Of a stretch of DNA of 64,000 nt, positions 1-8,688 are shown piece after piece. The notes beneath the pieces were generated by a model. It was not told the origin of the DNA and did not search any database. It saw nothing but the letters and a program-made list of their open reading frames with translations. The stretch comes from Microbacterium maritypicum MF109 (lineage in GTDB: Bacteria > Actinomycetota > Actinomycetes > Actinomycetales > Microbacteriaceae). The stretch is from positions 310,001-374,000 of the forward strand of contig NZ_ATAO01000206.1 in the NCBI RefSeq assembly GCF_000455825.1, written 5' to 3'. The position numbers and the translations under genes are program-made. Positions within the stretch are counted from its first letter, which is position 1, and each line of letters starts with the position of its first letter.

Positions 1-70
1 TATCCGCGTGAGCTCGCACTCAGCGCGTCGTCCAGTCTAACGAACCGCGCAAGTGGAGCAGGATGGATGC

Positions 71-781
71 ATGCGCCGATCGCGACACATCACCCCTGCA
101 TCCCATTCGTCGGACGTGCATGACGGCGAGCCGTCACCGGCCGACTCCTTGCGGTATCTGGTGCATCTGCCGAACGACTACGAAACGGATCCGGACAGGC
201 TCTGGCCCCTCGTGCTGTTCCTGCACGGTGCGGGCGAACGAGGATCCGACGTCGATCTCGCCGCGGTGCACGGGCCGCCGAGGCTGGCAGATGCCGGCCA
301 CGAGTTCCCCTTCATCCTCGTCACACCGCAGTGCCCCGAATCGAGTCAGTGGGTCGCCGAGCTCACGACGTTGTCCGTGCTGCTCGACGAGGTCGCCGCG
401 GCGCACCGCATCGATCCCGCCCGCGTAGCCGTGACCGGACTCAGCATGGGCGGGTTCGGGACCTGGAGCCTCGCCGTGCGCTACCCCGATCGGTTCGCGG
501 CGATCGCCCCGATCTGCGGAGGACTGTGGATGCAGAGCGCTGCCCCTATCCGCGCCCTGCCCACGTGGGCGTTCCACGGCGACGCCGACGACGTCGTGCC
601 GATCTCCGCGACGGAGCAGATCGTGGCGGAGCTCAGATCGCTCGACGCCGACGTGCGGTTCACGCGCTATGCGGGCGTCGGTCACGATTCCTGGACCGAG
701 ACGTACGCGAACCCCGAGCTCTACAGCTGGCTGCTCTTCCACCGGCAGAACGATCACGACACGGAGCGAGCGGCACCATGA
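71..781 (+). CDS. alpha/beta hydrolase, prolyl-oligopeptidase/esterase-like
   Basis: Probable cytosolic serine hydrolase of the alpha/beta fold (esterase, peptidase S9 or dienelactone-hydrolase-like); the substrate cannot be told. From the start used here (236 aa) an oxyanion-type motif HGAGERG lies at about 52-58, the nucleophile elbow GLSMGGFG puts Ser near 125, the acid is in GDADDVV near 173, and the catalytic His is in VGHDSW near 205. No signal peptide is seen. A GTG at 53 would add six residues; ATG 71 follows a purine-rich stretch and is only slightly preferred. The stop overlaps the next start (ATGA), so it is probably translationally coupled to the APH-fold gene downstream. The fold is certain, the function general. 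Confidence 0.8.
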   Translation: MRRSRHITPASHSSDVHDGEPSPADSLRYLVHLPNDYETDPDRLWPLVLFLHGAGERGSDVDLAAVHGPPRLADAGHEFPFILVTPQCPESSQWVAELTTLSVLLDEVAAAHRIDPARVAVTGLSMGGFGTWSLAVRYPDRFAAIAPICGGLWMQSAAPIRALPTWAFHGDADDVVPISATEQIVAELRSLDADVRFTRYAGVGHDSWTETYANPELYSWLLFHRQNDHDTERAAP

Positions 782-1701
782 AACCGGGAGCGGACCGCCT
801 CCGACCAGCCTGGAGTGCCCTCCCCGCTTCGCTGCGCACGCAGATCGTCGGCGTGATCGGTGGCGACTTCGTGGGGGACGAACCCGCTCATGGCGGCTTC
901 AGCGCGTCCTATGCGGGCGTCGTGACGACCACCGCCGGTCACGCTTTCGTCAAGGCCTGCGGCGCAGACTGGCACGCGGACTCTCTGCACTTCCTTCGCG
1001 AGGAGATGCGCACGCTCGCACATCTGCCGCCATCTGTCGCCCCGCGTCTCCGTGGCGCCATCGACGACGCCGTCGGTACCGCGCTCGTGATCGAGGCCAT
1101 CGACGGACGCCATCCCGGCCGACCCTGGACGACCGAGGACCTGCATTCCGTGGCACGATCCCTTCGCACCCTGTCGACCACCCCCGCGCCATCGGCGATG
1201 CCCCGCGCGGAGGACGGCATGATCCCGGGTTTCACACGATGGCGCGAGATCGCAGCGGATCCACCGCTCCTGGAGGCTCTCCCCCACGGCCTGTCCAGCC
1301 GCGTGCGCGCGCTCCTCTCGATGGAGGACTGCTTCCAGGACGCGCTGCACGGCGACGTCATCGTGCACGACGACGTGCGATCAGACAACATCCTGATCAG
1401 CGACGGGCGCGCCCATCTCCTGGACTGGCCACACGCGCGACGAGGTGCCGCGTGGATCGATCTCCCCTGTCTGCTGCCGAGCGTCGAGGCGTCCGGAGGG
1501 CCGTCCTGCGAAGAGGCCTGGGCCATCTTCGAAGAGCACGGCGCGCCACCTCAGGCTGCACTGCTCCCCGTCATCTCGGCGTTCGCTTCGTTCCTCTGGT
1601 ATCAACAGGCGCAGCCCGAGATCTCTCAGCTTCCGGGCCTCCGAGAGTTTCAGCGTGCACAGGCGGATCCGGCTCTGCGCTGGCTCGCCACACTGATCTG
1701 A
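778..1701 (+). CDS. aminoglycoside-phosphotransferase-fold (APH) family kinase
   Basis: A 307-residue protein of the APH/choline-kinase fold that would transfer phosphate from ATP to a small hydroxylated substrate. The catalytic loop VHDDVRSDNILI fits HxDxxxxN (His197, Asp199, Asn204) and the metal-binding Asp is in LLDWPHA near 216. An N-terminal lobe with FVKA near 57-60 supplies the ATP-binding Lys. Family membership does not imply drug resistance: most chromosomal members in actinobacteria are uncharacterised. The start overlaps the stop of the upstream hydrolase by four bases. It runs convergently into pdxT, whose stop codon begins at the very next base, so the two 3' ends abut with no terminator space. 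Confidence 0.82.
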   Translation: MKPGADRLRPAWSALPASLRTQIVGVIGGDFVGDEPAHGGFSASYAGVVTTTAGHAFVKACGADWHADSLHFLREEMRTLAHLPPSVAPRLRGAIDDAVGTALVIEAIDGRHPGRPWTTEDLHSVARSLRTLSTTPAPSAMPRAEDGMIPGFTRWREIAADPPLLEALPHGLSSRVRALLSMEDCFQDALHGDVIVHDDVRSDNILISDGRAHLLDWPHARRGAAWIDLPCLLPSVEASGGPSCEEAWAIFEEHGAPPQAALLPVISAFASFLWYQQAQPEISQLPGLREFQRAQADPALRWLATLI

Positions 1702-2322
1702 TCACACCTGCGGCGGTGCCGTCACTCCTCGACGTGCTTCCACCCGTGCGAGGAAGCGCTGGTGAAAGCGCCTCTCCCCCGTGATCTCGGGGTGGAAGCT
1801 CAGCCCGAGCAGATTTCCCTGCTCCACCGCGACCACGCGGCCGTCGTCCAGCGCAGCCAGCACCTCTGCACCCGGGCCGACCGATTCGACCACGGGACCG
1901 CGGATGAATGCCGCGGAAACGGGTTCGCCCTCGAAGGCGGGAACATCGAGCACAGCCTCGAACGACTCGACCTGACGGCCGAAGGCGTTCCGGCGCACGA
2001 CGACGTCGAGTCCGCCGAATGACTCCTGGCCGTCGATCGCGTCGACGACGTCATCGGCGAGCATGATCAGTCCCGCGCATGTTCCCAACACCGGCATCCC
2101 CGCCGCGATCGCGTCACGGATCGGTTGCTGCATGCCGAAGATGCGGGAGAGCTTGTCGATCACGCTCGACTCGCCGCCCGGGATCACGAGTCCGTCGACG
2201 GAGGAGAGCTCGTCGGGTCGACGGACCAGGACCGCATCGGCACCCAACTGCGCGAGCAGGGCGGCGTGCTCTCGCACGTCGCCCTGCAGCGCGAGGACGC
2301 CGACGCGGGTCTTACCAGCCAC
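1702..2322 (-). CDS. pdxT: pyridoxal 5'-phosphate synthase glutaminase subunit PdxT
   Basis: Class I glutaminase that hydrolyses glutamine and channels ammonia to PdxS for PLP synthesis (DXP-independent vitamin B6 pathway). With the GTG start at 2322 the product is 206 aa, normal for the family, beginning [20 protein letters not shown] is at 49-54, the nucleophile Cys82 in LGTCAGLI, and the His177/Glu179 pair in LSFHPEI. The reading frame stays open to 2514, but that extension lies inside pdxS. The GTG start overlaps the end of pdxS by 11 bases, so PdxS and PdxT are translationally coupled, as expected for a fixed-stoichiometry complex. Confidence 0.96.
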   Translation of the reverse strand: MAGKTRVGVLALQGDVREHAALLAQLGADAVLVRRPDELSSVDGLVIPGGESSVIDKLSRIFGMQQPIRDAIAAGMPVLGTCAGLIMLADDVVDAIDGQESFGGLDVVVRRNAFGRQVESFEAVLDVPAFEGEPVSAAFIRGPVVESVGPGAEVLAALDDGRVVAVEQGNLLGLSFHPEITGERRFHQRFLARVEARRGVTAPPQV

Positions 2323-3205
2323 GCTCGGCGAGGCGGTGCGGGGCCGGGAGATCGCTGACGTTGATGCCGACCATGGCCTCGCCCAGTCCGCGCGAGACTT
2401 CGGCGATGACCTTGGCGTCGTCGAAGAAGGTCGTCGCCTTGACGATCGCCTTCGCGCGCTCAGCCGGGTTGCCCGACTTGAAGATGCCCGATCCGACGAA
2501 CACGCCGTCGGCACCGAGCTGCATCATCATCGCGGCATCCGCCGGGGTCGCGACCCCGCCGGCGACGAACAGCACGACGGGGAGCTTGCCCGTCTCGGCG
2601 ATCTCCGCCACGAGCTCGTACGGCGCCTGCAGCTCCTTCGCGGCGACGAAGAGCTCGTCCTTGGGCAGCGCCGTGAGCGCGGCGATCTCGCCGCGGATCT
2701 TGCGGATGTGCTTCATCGCCTCGGAGACGTCGCCGGTGCCGGCCTCGCCCTTGGAGCGGATCATCGCCGCCCCCTCGTTGATGCGACGCAATGCCTCGCC
2801 GAGGTTGGTCGCTCCGCACACGAACGGAACCGTGAAGCCGTACTTGTCGATGTGGTTCACGTAGTCGGCCGGCGAGAGCACCTCGGACTCGTCGATGTAG
2901 TCGACACCGAGCTCCTGCAGCACCTGCGCCTCGACGAAATGACCGATGCGCGCCTTCGCCATCACGGGGATGGAGACGGCATCGATGATGCTGTCGATCA
3001 TGTCGGGGTCGCTCATGCGGGAGACCCCACCCTGCGCGCGGATGTCAGCCGGGACGCGCTCGAGGGCCATCACGGCGACCGCGCCGGCGTCTTCGGCGAT
3101 CTTCGCCTGCTCTGCCGTGACGACGTCCATGATGACGCCGCCCTTGAGCATCTCGGCGAGGCCGCGCTTGACGCGCGCGGATCCGGTGGTTGTCTGCTCT
3201 GCCAT
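2312..3205 (-). CDS. pdxS: pyridoxal 5'-phosphate synthase subunit PdxS
   Basis: Synthase subunit that forms PLP from ribose 5-phosphate, glyceraldehyde 3-phosphate and ammonia; the family forms dodecamers decorated by PdxT. From ATG 3205, preceded by AGGAG, the protein is 297 aa. Asp27 (VIMDVV), the imine-forming Lys84 ([10 protein letters not shown]) and the second lysine Lys152 in the SKGEAGTGD phosphate loop are present. The frame is open 17 codons further upstream, but those codons cross the operator region and lack a ribosome site. It is divergent from the MocR regulator at 3296, with a 16-bp palindrome between them. Confidence 0.97.
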   Translation of the reverse strand: MAEQTTTGSARVKRGLAEMLKGGVIMDVVTAEQAKIAEDAGAVAVMALERVPADIRAQGGVSRMSDPDMIDSIIDAVSIPVMAKARIGHFVEAQVLQELGVDYIDESEVLSPADYVNHIDKYGFTVPFVCGATNLGEALRRINEGAAMIRSKGEAGTGDVSEAMKHIRKIRGEIAALTALPKDELFVAAKELQAPYELVAEIAETGKLPVVLFVAGGVATPADAAMMMQLGADGVFVGSGIFKSGNPAERAKAIVKATTFFDDAKVIAEVSRGLGEAMVGINVSDLPAPHRLAERGW

Positions 3206-3237
3206 GGGGAACTCCTGTCGGATGCACCGAAGTCGGT

Positions 3238-3253
3238 TTTGATCTAGATCAAA
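3238..3253. promoter_or_regulatory. 16-bp perfect palindrome in the pdxS/pdxR divergent promoter
   Basis: TTTGATCTAGATCAAA reads identically on both strands and sits in the 90-bp gap between pdxS and the MocR-type regulator. Position and symmetry suggest an operator. PdxR-type MocR proteins are known to activate pdxST and repress their own gene in other actinobacteria, but whether this palindrome is their site is inference. A TAGAAT hexamer at 3276-3281 could be the -10 element of the plus-strand regulator. Confidence 0.5.
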
Positions 3254-3295
3254 CATAGCACTGTCCGATTCGACCTAGAATCGCTGAGGAGGACC

Positions 3296-4603
3296 ATGAG
3301 CGACCAGATCACAGGCAGCACCGCATCGGACATCGCCGACAGCGTGCGTTCCCTGCGCGACCGCGGAATCCTCCAGGCCGGTGCAGTGCTCCCCCCGGTG
3401 CGGGAGCTGGCTGCCACCCTCGGCGTCAATCGGAATACTGCCGTCGCCGCCTATCGACAGCTCGCGCAGGCGGGCCTCGTGATCTCCCGTGGGCGCGCCG
3501 GAACCGTCGTCGCCGGGATCGAGGCCGTGGCCCAGGAGGGCTATGCCCCCGATACCGTGCTCCGCGACATCGGCACGGGGAACCCCGATCCGCGCCTCAT
3601 CCCCGACCCGGCGCCGGCGCTCATGACCATCGCGTCCCGTCCCGTCCTCTACGGCGAGCCCGTGATCGACCGCGGTCTCGAAGAGTGGTCCCGGGACTGG
3701 ATCTCGACCGACCTCGACGGCGTCGACTTCCGCATCACCGTGACCAGCGGCGCCGTCGACGCCGTCGAGAGGCTGCTCGCGCAGGCGCTCATGCGTGACG
3801 ACGCGGTGGCTCTGGAAGACCCGTGCTTCCTGGCGAGCATCCACACCGTGCGCCTGGGCGGATACCGGGCCGTCCCCGTGCCTGTCGATGCCGAGGGGAT
3901 GACGGTCGACGGCCTGCGTTCCGCGCTGGATGCCGGCGTCCGCGCCATCATCTGCACCCCGCGCGCTCAGAATCCGACCGGCGCGAGCCTCACCGCATCG
4001 CGTGCCGCCGACCTTCGTGCCGTGCTCGCCGACCACCCGTACGTGCTGATCATCGAGGACGACCATTTCTCGATGCTGTCGCAGCGCCCCTACGAGTCCC
4101 TCATCGGCCCCGACCACCGCCGTTTCGCCCTCGTGCGCTCGGTGTCGAAGTTCCTGGGACCGGACATGTGCCTGGCCATCGCCGCCACCGATCCGGAGAC
4201 CGCGGAACGCCTCGCGATGCGGCTGAGCCCCGGCACCACCTGGGTGAGCCATCTCCTTCAGCGACTCGCCCTCACGCAGTTGACCGACGATGCGGTGATG
4301 GCCGAGGTCGCCGCCGCCGCCGCGCACTACGCGCAGCGCAACGCGGCGTTCGCCGGGCGACTGCGTGAGAGCGGCGTCGATGCGACGGTGTCCGACGGCA
4401 TGAGCCTGTGGATCGAGTTCCCCCGGCCCGCGCGGACCGTCGCCGACCGGCTCATGCGCCGCGGTTGGCTCGCCCGCACCGGAGACGACTTCGCGCTCGA
4501 TGAGAAGGCCGGACCGTCGCATCACCTGCGCCTGACGGTGCACGACCTCTCGGACGACGAGGCCGAATCACTGGTCGCAGACCTCGTCGCCGCCGGGCGA
4601 TGA
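3296..4603 (+). CDS. pdxR: MocR-family transcriptional regulator, probable PdxR
   Basis: A 435-residue fusion of an N-terminal GntR winged helix (about 8-70; the recognition region includes LAATLGVNRNTAVAAYRQL) and a fold-type I aminotransferase-like domain that binds PLP. The Schiff-base Lys is about residue 285 in SVSKFLGP, and the IIEDDHFSML segment near 262 corresponds to the PLP-contacting Asp region. Such proteins sense PLP. The divergent position to pdxST and the pyridoxal kinase gene immediately downstream make PdxR the likely identity. ATG 3296 follows GAGGAGG at good spacing. A true aminotransferase is less likely because of the HTH domain. Confidence 0.88.
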   Translation: MSDQITGSTASDIADSVRSLRDRGILQAGAVLPPVRELAATLGVNRNTAVAAYRQLAQAGLVISRGRAGTVVAGIEAVAQEGYAPDTVLRDIGTGNPDPRLIPDPAPALMTIASRPVLYGEPVIDRGLEEWSRDWISTDLDGVDFRITVTSGAVDAVERLLAQALMRDDAVALEDPCFLASIHTVRLGGYRAVPVPVDAEGMTVDGLRSALDAGVRAIICTPRAQNPTGASLTASRAADLRAVLADHPYVLIIEDDHFSMLSQRPYESLIGPDHRRFALVRSVSKFLGPDMCLAIAATDPETAERLAMRLSPGTTWVSHLLQRLALTQLTDDAVMAEVAAAAAHYAQRNAAFAGRLRESGVDATVSDGMSLWIEFPRPARTVADRLMRRGWLARTGDDFALDEKAGPSHHLRLTVHDLSDDEAESLVADLVAAGR

Positions 4604-4649
4604 CCATCCGTCGCGGGCACCGGCCCGCCCTGAACGAAAGAGTCGGAGA

Positions 4650-5501
4650 ATGAAGATCCTCTCCATCCAGTCAGCCGTGGCCTTCGGACACGTGGGGAAC
4701 TCCGCCGCCGTGTTCCCTCTGCAGCGCATCGGCGTCGAAGTTCTCCCGGTCTACACCGTGAACTTCTCGAATCACACCGGCTACGGCGCCTGGCGCGGAC
4801 CGATGATCGCTCCCGACGATGTGCGCGAGGTCATCACGGGCATCGAGCAACGCGGCGTCTTCGGCCAGATCGACGCCGTCCTCAGCGGCTACCAGGGCGG
4901 AGAGGGCATCGGCGACGTGATCATCGACGCCGTCGCGCGCGTCAAGTCCGCGAACCCGAACGCCGTGTACGCCTGCGACCCGGTCATGGGCAACGCGAAG
5001 TCGGGTTGCTTCGTGGCGCCGGCCATCCCGGTGCTGCTGCGCGAGCGCGTCGTTCCGGTCGCCGACATCATCACGCCGAACCAGTTCGAGCTCGGCTTCC
5101 TCACCGACACCGAGCCCGACACGCTCGAGTCCACGCTCGCCTCGGTCGATCTCGCGCACGCGATGGGTCCGCGCACCGTGCTCGTGACGAGTGTCGAGCG
5201 CCCCGACCGCGAAGAGGGCACGATCGAGATGCTCGCTGCCGACGGGGAGGGCGCCTGGCTCGTGCAGACCCCGCACCTGCCGATGAAGGCGAACGGCTCA
5301 GGAGACGTGACCGCGGCACTGTTCACCGCCCACTACGTCGAGACGGGCAGCGCGAGGATCGCGCTCGAGCGCACGGCATCCAGCGTGTACGACCTGCTCA
5401 AGGCCACGCTCGAATCCGGTGAGCGCGAGCTGCAGCTCGTCGAGGCACAGGAGTTCTACGCGAACCCGCAGATGCAGTTCACCGCCCGCCAGGTGCGCTG
5501 A
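4650..5501 (+). CDS. pdxY: pyridoxal kinase PdxY
   Basis: Ribokinase-superfamily kinase that phosphorylates pyridoxal to PLP (salvage). It is 283 aa with the PdxY/PdxK N-terminus KILSIQSAVAFGHVGNSAA, a substrate segment NFSNHTGYG, DPVMGN near 111, and the catalytic GSGD with Asp219. It follows pdxR by 46 bp on the same strand, so de novo synthesis, regulator and salvage kinase form one B6 locus. The ribosome site is CGGAGA. Confidence 0.93.
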   Translation: MKILSIQSAVAFGHVGNSAAVFPLQRIGVEVLPVYTVNFSNHTGYGAWRGPMIAPDDVREVITGIEQRGVFGQIDAVLSGYQGGEGIGDVIIDAVARVKSANPNAVYACDPVMGNAKSGCFVAPAIPVLLRERVVPVADIITPNQFELGFLTDTEPDTLESTLASVDLAHAMGPRTVLVTSVERPDREEGTIEMLAADGEGAWLVQTPHLPMKANGSGDVTAALFTAHYVETGSARIALERTASSVYDLLKATLESGERELQLVEAQEFYANPQMQFTARQVR

Positions 5502-5582
5502 ACCCCGTACTCGCTCTCGCCGCTCCCCCGCTCGACGGATGCCCGCCGGACGGGTGGGCGGTGAGGGACGAAGCCGTCGGCC

Positions 5583-6137
5583 TCAGTGGTCGGATTCCGG
5601 CCAGGCCGCTGCCACGGCCTCGCGCACCTCTCCGAGGAGCTGGGGAAGCGCCTTGGTCTTCGCGATGATCGGGAAGAAGTTCGCGTCCGACGTCCAACGC
5701 GGCACCACATGCTGGTGCAGGTGGGCGTCGACGCCGGCGCCGGCGACCGCGCCCTGGTTCATGCCCAGGTTGAAGCCGTCGCATCGGGACACCTCACGGA
5801 GAACCCGCATGGCCGTCTGCGTCAGCGCTCCGATCTCGGCGACCTCTTCCGGCGTCGCCTGGTCGTAGGTGCCGATGTGGCGGTACGGGCAGACCAGGAG
5901 ATGTCCCGAGTTGTAGGGGAAGAGGTTCAGCAGCACGTAGGCCGTCTCGCCCCGGGCGACGACCAACCGCTCGGCATCCGGGAACTTCGGGGCCTCGCAG
6001 AACGGGCACTCCTCGCGCAGCGGCTCCGGCCCCGCCTGGATGTACGCCATCCGGTGCGGGGTCCACAGCCGCTGGAACTCGTCCGGTACGCCGGCGAGGC
6101 GACCGGCGTCCTCCAGCGGCTGCTCCCCTTCGGTCAC
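5583..6137 (-). CDS. HIT-family nucleotide-binding protein
   Basis: Histidine-triad hydrolase or transferase of 184 aa. The triad AHLHQHVV gives His139, His141 and His143. A CPFC pair at 45-48 and an upstream His may bind zinc, as in the Ap4A phosphorylase-like branch seen in mycobacteria. The likely substrate class is dinucleoside polyphosphates or nucleotidyl adducts; the exact reaction is not visible. The GTG start at 6137 overlaps the thrS stop by four bases, a coupling seen commonly in actinobacteria and consistent with tRNA synthetase by-product (Ap4A) control. Confidence 0.88.
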   Translation of the reverse strand: MTEGEQPLEDAGRLAGVPDEFQRLWTPHRMAYIQAGPEPLREECPFCEAPKFPDAERLVVARGETAYVLLNLFPYNSGHLLVCPYRHIGTYDQATPEEVAEIGALTQTAMRVLREVSRCDGFNLGMNQGAVAGAGVDAHLHQHVVPRWTSDANFFPIIAKTKALPQLLGEVREAVAAAWPESDH

Positions 6138-8122
6138 GCCAGGTCCCCTGCCTTCAGCACGAGCGCGTGCGAAGCGATGGCGGCGTTGATCCGGCGCACG
6201 GCGTCCGCGACCGGGACGCCGTTCTCCTGCGTGCCGTCGCGGAAACGGAACGACACCGTACCCGCGGCACGATCCTGCTCACCGACGATGAGGATGACGG
6301 GCACCTTCGCCGTCGTGTGGGTGCGGATCTTCTTCTGCATGCGGTCATCCGAGTGGTCGACGTCGGCCCGGACGCCCGCAGCGCGCAACTGCCCGATGAC
6401 GTCGTCCAGGTAGTCGCCGTACTGCTCGGCGACCGGGACGCCGACCACCTGGCTGGGTGCGAGCCAGAGCGGGAAGTCGCCGGCATAGTGCTCGAGGAGG
6501 ATCGCGAAGAAGCGCTCGACGGAGCCGAGGAGCGCGCGGTGGATCATCACCGGCCGGTGCTTCTGCCCGTCGGGTCCGGTGTACTCCAGCTCGAAGCGCT
6601 CCGGCTGGTTGAAGTCGAGCTGGATGGTCGACATCTGCCAGGTGCGGCCGATCGCGTCACGCGCCTGGACGGAGATCTTCGGCCCGTAGAAGGCCGCGCC
6701 GCCGGGGTCGGCGACCAATTCGAGGCCGGACTCGATCGCGACCTCACGCAGCGTGTCGATCGCCGTCGACCACTGCTCCGGCTCGCCGAGGAACTTCGGG
6801 TTCCCCTCCTCGTTCGTCGACAGCTCGAGGTAGAAGTCATTGAGGCCGTAGTCGCGGAGCAGGTCGAGGACGAGGTTCAGGTTGGTGGTGAGTTCTTCCT
6901 TGACCTGGTCCTGCGCGACGTAGATGTGGGCGTCGTCCTGCGTCAGACCGCGCACTCGGGTCAGTCCCGACAGCGTGCCGCTCTTCTCGTAGCGGTAGAC
7001 CGTCCCGAACTCGGCCAGGCGCAGCGGCAGCTCACGATAGGAGCGCCCGCGCGAGCGGAAGACGAGGTTGTGGAACGGGCAGTTCATCGGCTTCAGGTAG
7101 TAGTCCTGACCCTGGCGGGTGATGTTCCCCTCCTCGTCGACGATCTCGTCGAGGTGCATCGGCGGGAACATGCCGTCGGCATAGGTCTGCAGGTGACCCG
7201 ACGTCATGAAGAGGTCCTTCTTCGTGATGTGCGGGCTGTTCACGAGGTCGTACCCGTTGCGCAGCAAGTGCTTGCGCAGGTTCTCCTCGATCTCGTAGCG
7301 GATGATGCCGCCCTTGGGATGGAACACCGCGAGTCCCGAGCCGATCTCGTCGGGGAAGGAGAACAGGTCCATCTCCGCACCGAGCTTGCGGTGGTCGCGG
7401 CGCTCCGCCTCGGCGATGCGCTCCTGATAGGCACGCAGCTCGTCCTTGGTCGGCCATGCCGTGCCGTAGATGCGCTGCAGCTGCGGGTTCTTCTCGCTGC
7501 CGCGCCAATACGCGGCGGCGATGCGCGTCAGGTCCCAACCGTTACCGATCATGCGCGTGTTGGGCAGGTGCGGGCCGCGGCAGAGGTCCTTCCAGACGAC
7601 CTCGCCATCACGGGTGGTGTTGTCGTAGATCGTCAGCTCGCCTTCGCCGACCTCGACGGAGGCGCCCTCTGCGGCTTCCTTCCCGCCCTTCAGACCGATG
7701 AGCTCGAGCTTGAACGGCTCGTCCGCGAGCTCGGCCCTGGCCTCGTCGTCGGTCACGACACGGCGGACGAAGCGCTGTCCCTCGCGGACGATGCGCTGCA
7801 TCTCCTTGGAGATCGCCTTGATGTCCTCCGGCGTGAACGGGGTCTCGACCCCGAAGTCGTAGTAGAAGCCGTCGGTGACGGGCGGGCCGATGCCGAGGTT
7901 CGCCTGCGGGTTGATGCGCTGCACCGCCTGCGCCAGCACATGGGCTGCCGAGTGACGGAGGATGTTCAGCCCGTCCACACTGTCGATCGTGACCGCTTCG
8001 ACCACATCGGTGTCGGTCACGGTCGTGGCGAGATCCTTGAGGTCGCCGTTGACGCGCATCGCGACGACGTTTCGGTCAGTGAACAGGGCGAAGCCGTCAT
8101 TCGGCCGGGCGTTTTCAGGCAC
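6134..8122 (-). CDS. thrS: threonine--tRNA ligase
   Basis: Class II aminoacyl-tRNA synthetase charging tRNA-Thr. The 662 aa hold, in order, a short TGS-like N-terminus, the editing domain with HSAAH near 60, the catalytic core and an HGTP anticodon-binding domain at the C-terminus. The zinc ligand Cys in LKPMNCPFH and the core motif [10 protein letters not shown] are visible. The start is GTG 8122 with GGAGAG five bases upstream. The gene overlaps the downstream HIT gene by four bases. Confidence 0.97.
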   Translation of the reverse strand: MPENARPNDGFALFTDRNVVAMRVNGDLKDLATTVTDTDVVEAVTIDSVDGLNILRHSAAHVLAQAVQRINPQANLGIGPPVTDGFYYDFGVETPFTPEDIKAISKEMQRIVREGQRFVRRVVTDDEARAELADEPFKLELIGLKGGKEAAEGASVEVGEGELTIYDNTTRDGEVVWKDLCRGPHLPNTRMIGNGWDLTRIAAAYWRGSEKNPQLQRIYGTAWPTKDELRAYQERIAEAERRDHRKLGAEMDLFSFPDEIGSGLAVFHPKGGIIRYEIEENLRKHLLRNGYDLVNSPHITKKDLFMTSGHLQTYADGMFPPMHLDEIVDEEGNITRQGQDYYLKPMNCPFHNLVFRSRGRSYRELPLRLAEFGTVYRYEKSGTLSGLTRVRGLTQDDAHIYVAQDQVKEELTTNLNLVLDLLRDYGLNDFYLELSTNEEGNPKFLGEPEQWSTAIDTLREVAIESGLELVADPGGAAFYGPKISVQARDAIGRTWQMSTIQLDFNQPERFELEYTGPDGQKHRPVMIHRALLGSVERFFAILLEHYAGDFPLWLAPSQVVGVPVAEQYGDYLDDVIGQLRAAGVRADVDHSDDRMQKKIRTHTTAKVPVILIVGEQDRAAGTVSFRFRDGTQENGVPVADAVRRINAAIASHALVLKAGDLA

Positions 8123-8135
8123 AGAAACTCTCCAT

Positions 8136-8151
8136 CTGGGTCGATACCCAG
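8136..8151 (-). other. small hairpin upstream of the thrS ribosome-binding site
   Basis: On the minus strand CTGGGT-ATCG-ACCCAG forms a six-base-pair stem-loop that ends two bases before the GGAGAG ribosome site of thrS. It could influence initiation. No T-box specifier structure was recognised around it. Confidence 0.3.
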
Positions 8152-8240
8152 GTTACTCGCATGACCCGGTCCTCCTGACCGTCCTCGTCCGCGCCGCACG
8201 ACGTCCACGCCGCCTCGCGAGCATCACGTAACGTGAACGG

Positions 8241-8654
8241 ATGGACAGAGCAGTCGCACGATGGATCCTCGCGATCGCGCTCGGCGCGATCGGGGTCGGC
8301 CACTTCCTCAGCACCCGCGGATTCCGGGTGGTGGTGCCGGACTGGGCGACCCGCCTGACCAAGCTGGACAAGGACACGATCGTGATCGCCTCCGGTGCCA
8401 CGGAGGTCGCTCTCGCCACCGGCCTGCTCACGCTGCCGAAAGAGCGGCGCCGCATCGGCTGGGCGACCGCCGCGTTCTTCGTCGCCGTGCTGCCGGGGAA
8501 CATCCACCAGTGGCGCACGAAGCGCTCGACCCCGGGACTCGACACGGATGCTCGCCGATTCGGCAGGCTCTTCCTGCAGCCGCTTCTCGTTCTGTGGGCG
8601 CTGTGGGCGACCGGAGACGAGAACCCGCGCCGCCGCGACCGCCGTCGTCGTTGA
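8241..8654 (+). CDS. DoxX-like small integral membrane protein
   Basis: A 137-residue protein with about four hydrophobic helices: the first near 6-22, then near 48-66, 75-90 and 110-122. The IALGAIGVGHF opening and VLPGNIHQW segment resemble DoxX/DUF4267-like membrane proteins. The C-terminus is very Arg-rich, probably cytoplasmic. It is divergent from thrS and 34 bases before the photolyase gene, so the two may be co-transcribed. Function is unknown. Confidence 0.65.
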   Translation: MDRAVARWILAIALGAIGVGHFLSTRGFRVVVPDWATRLTKLDKDTIVIASGATEVALATGLLTLPKERRRIGWATAAFFVAVLPGNIHQWRTKRSTPGLDTDARRFGRLFLQPLLVLWALWATGDENPRRRDRRRR

Positions 8655-8688
8655 ACGACCGAGCCCGACCTCCAGGAGAATTGTCCCC

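Noticed and set aside
778..1701. Antibiotic resistance role for the APH-fold protein
   Set aside because: The fold is shared by many metabolic kinases and nothing in the context supports a resistance determinant.
6167..8164. A 665-codon open frame on the plus strand opposite thrS
   Set aside because: It is entirely antisense to thrS, with low-complexity Val/Arg/Leu/Asp content and no family resemblance.
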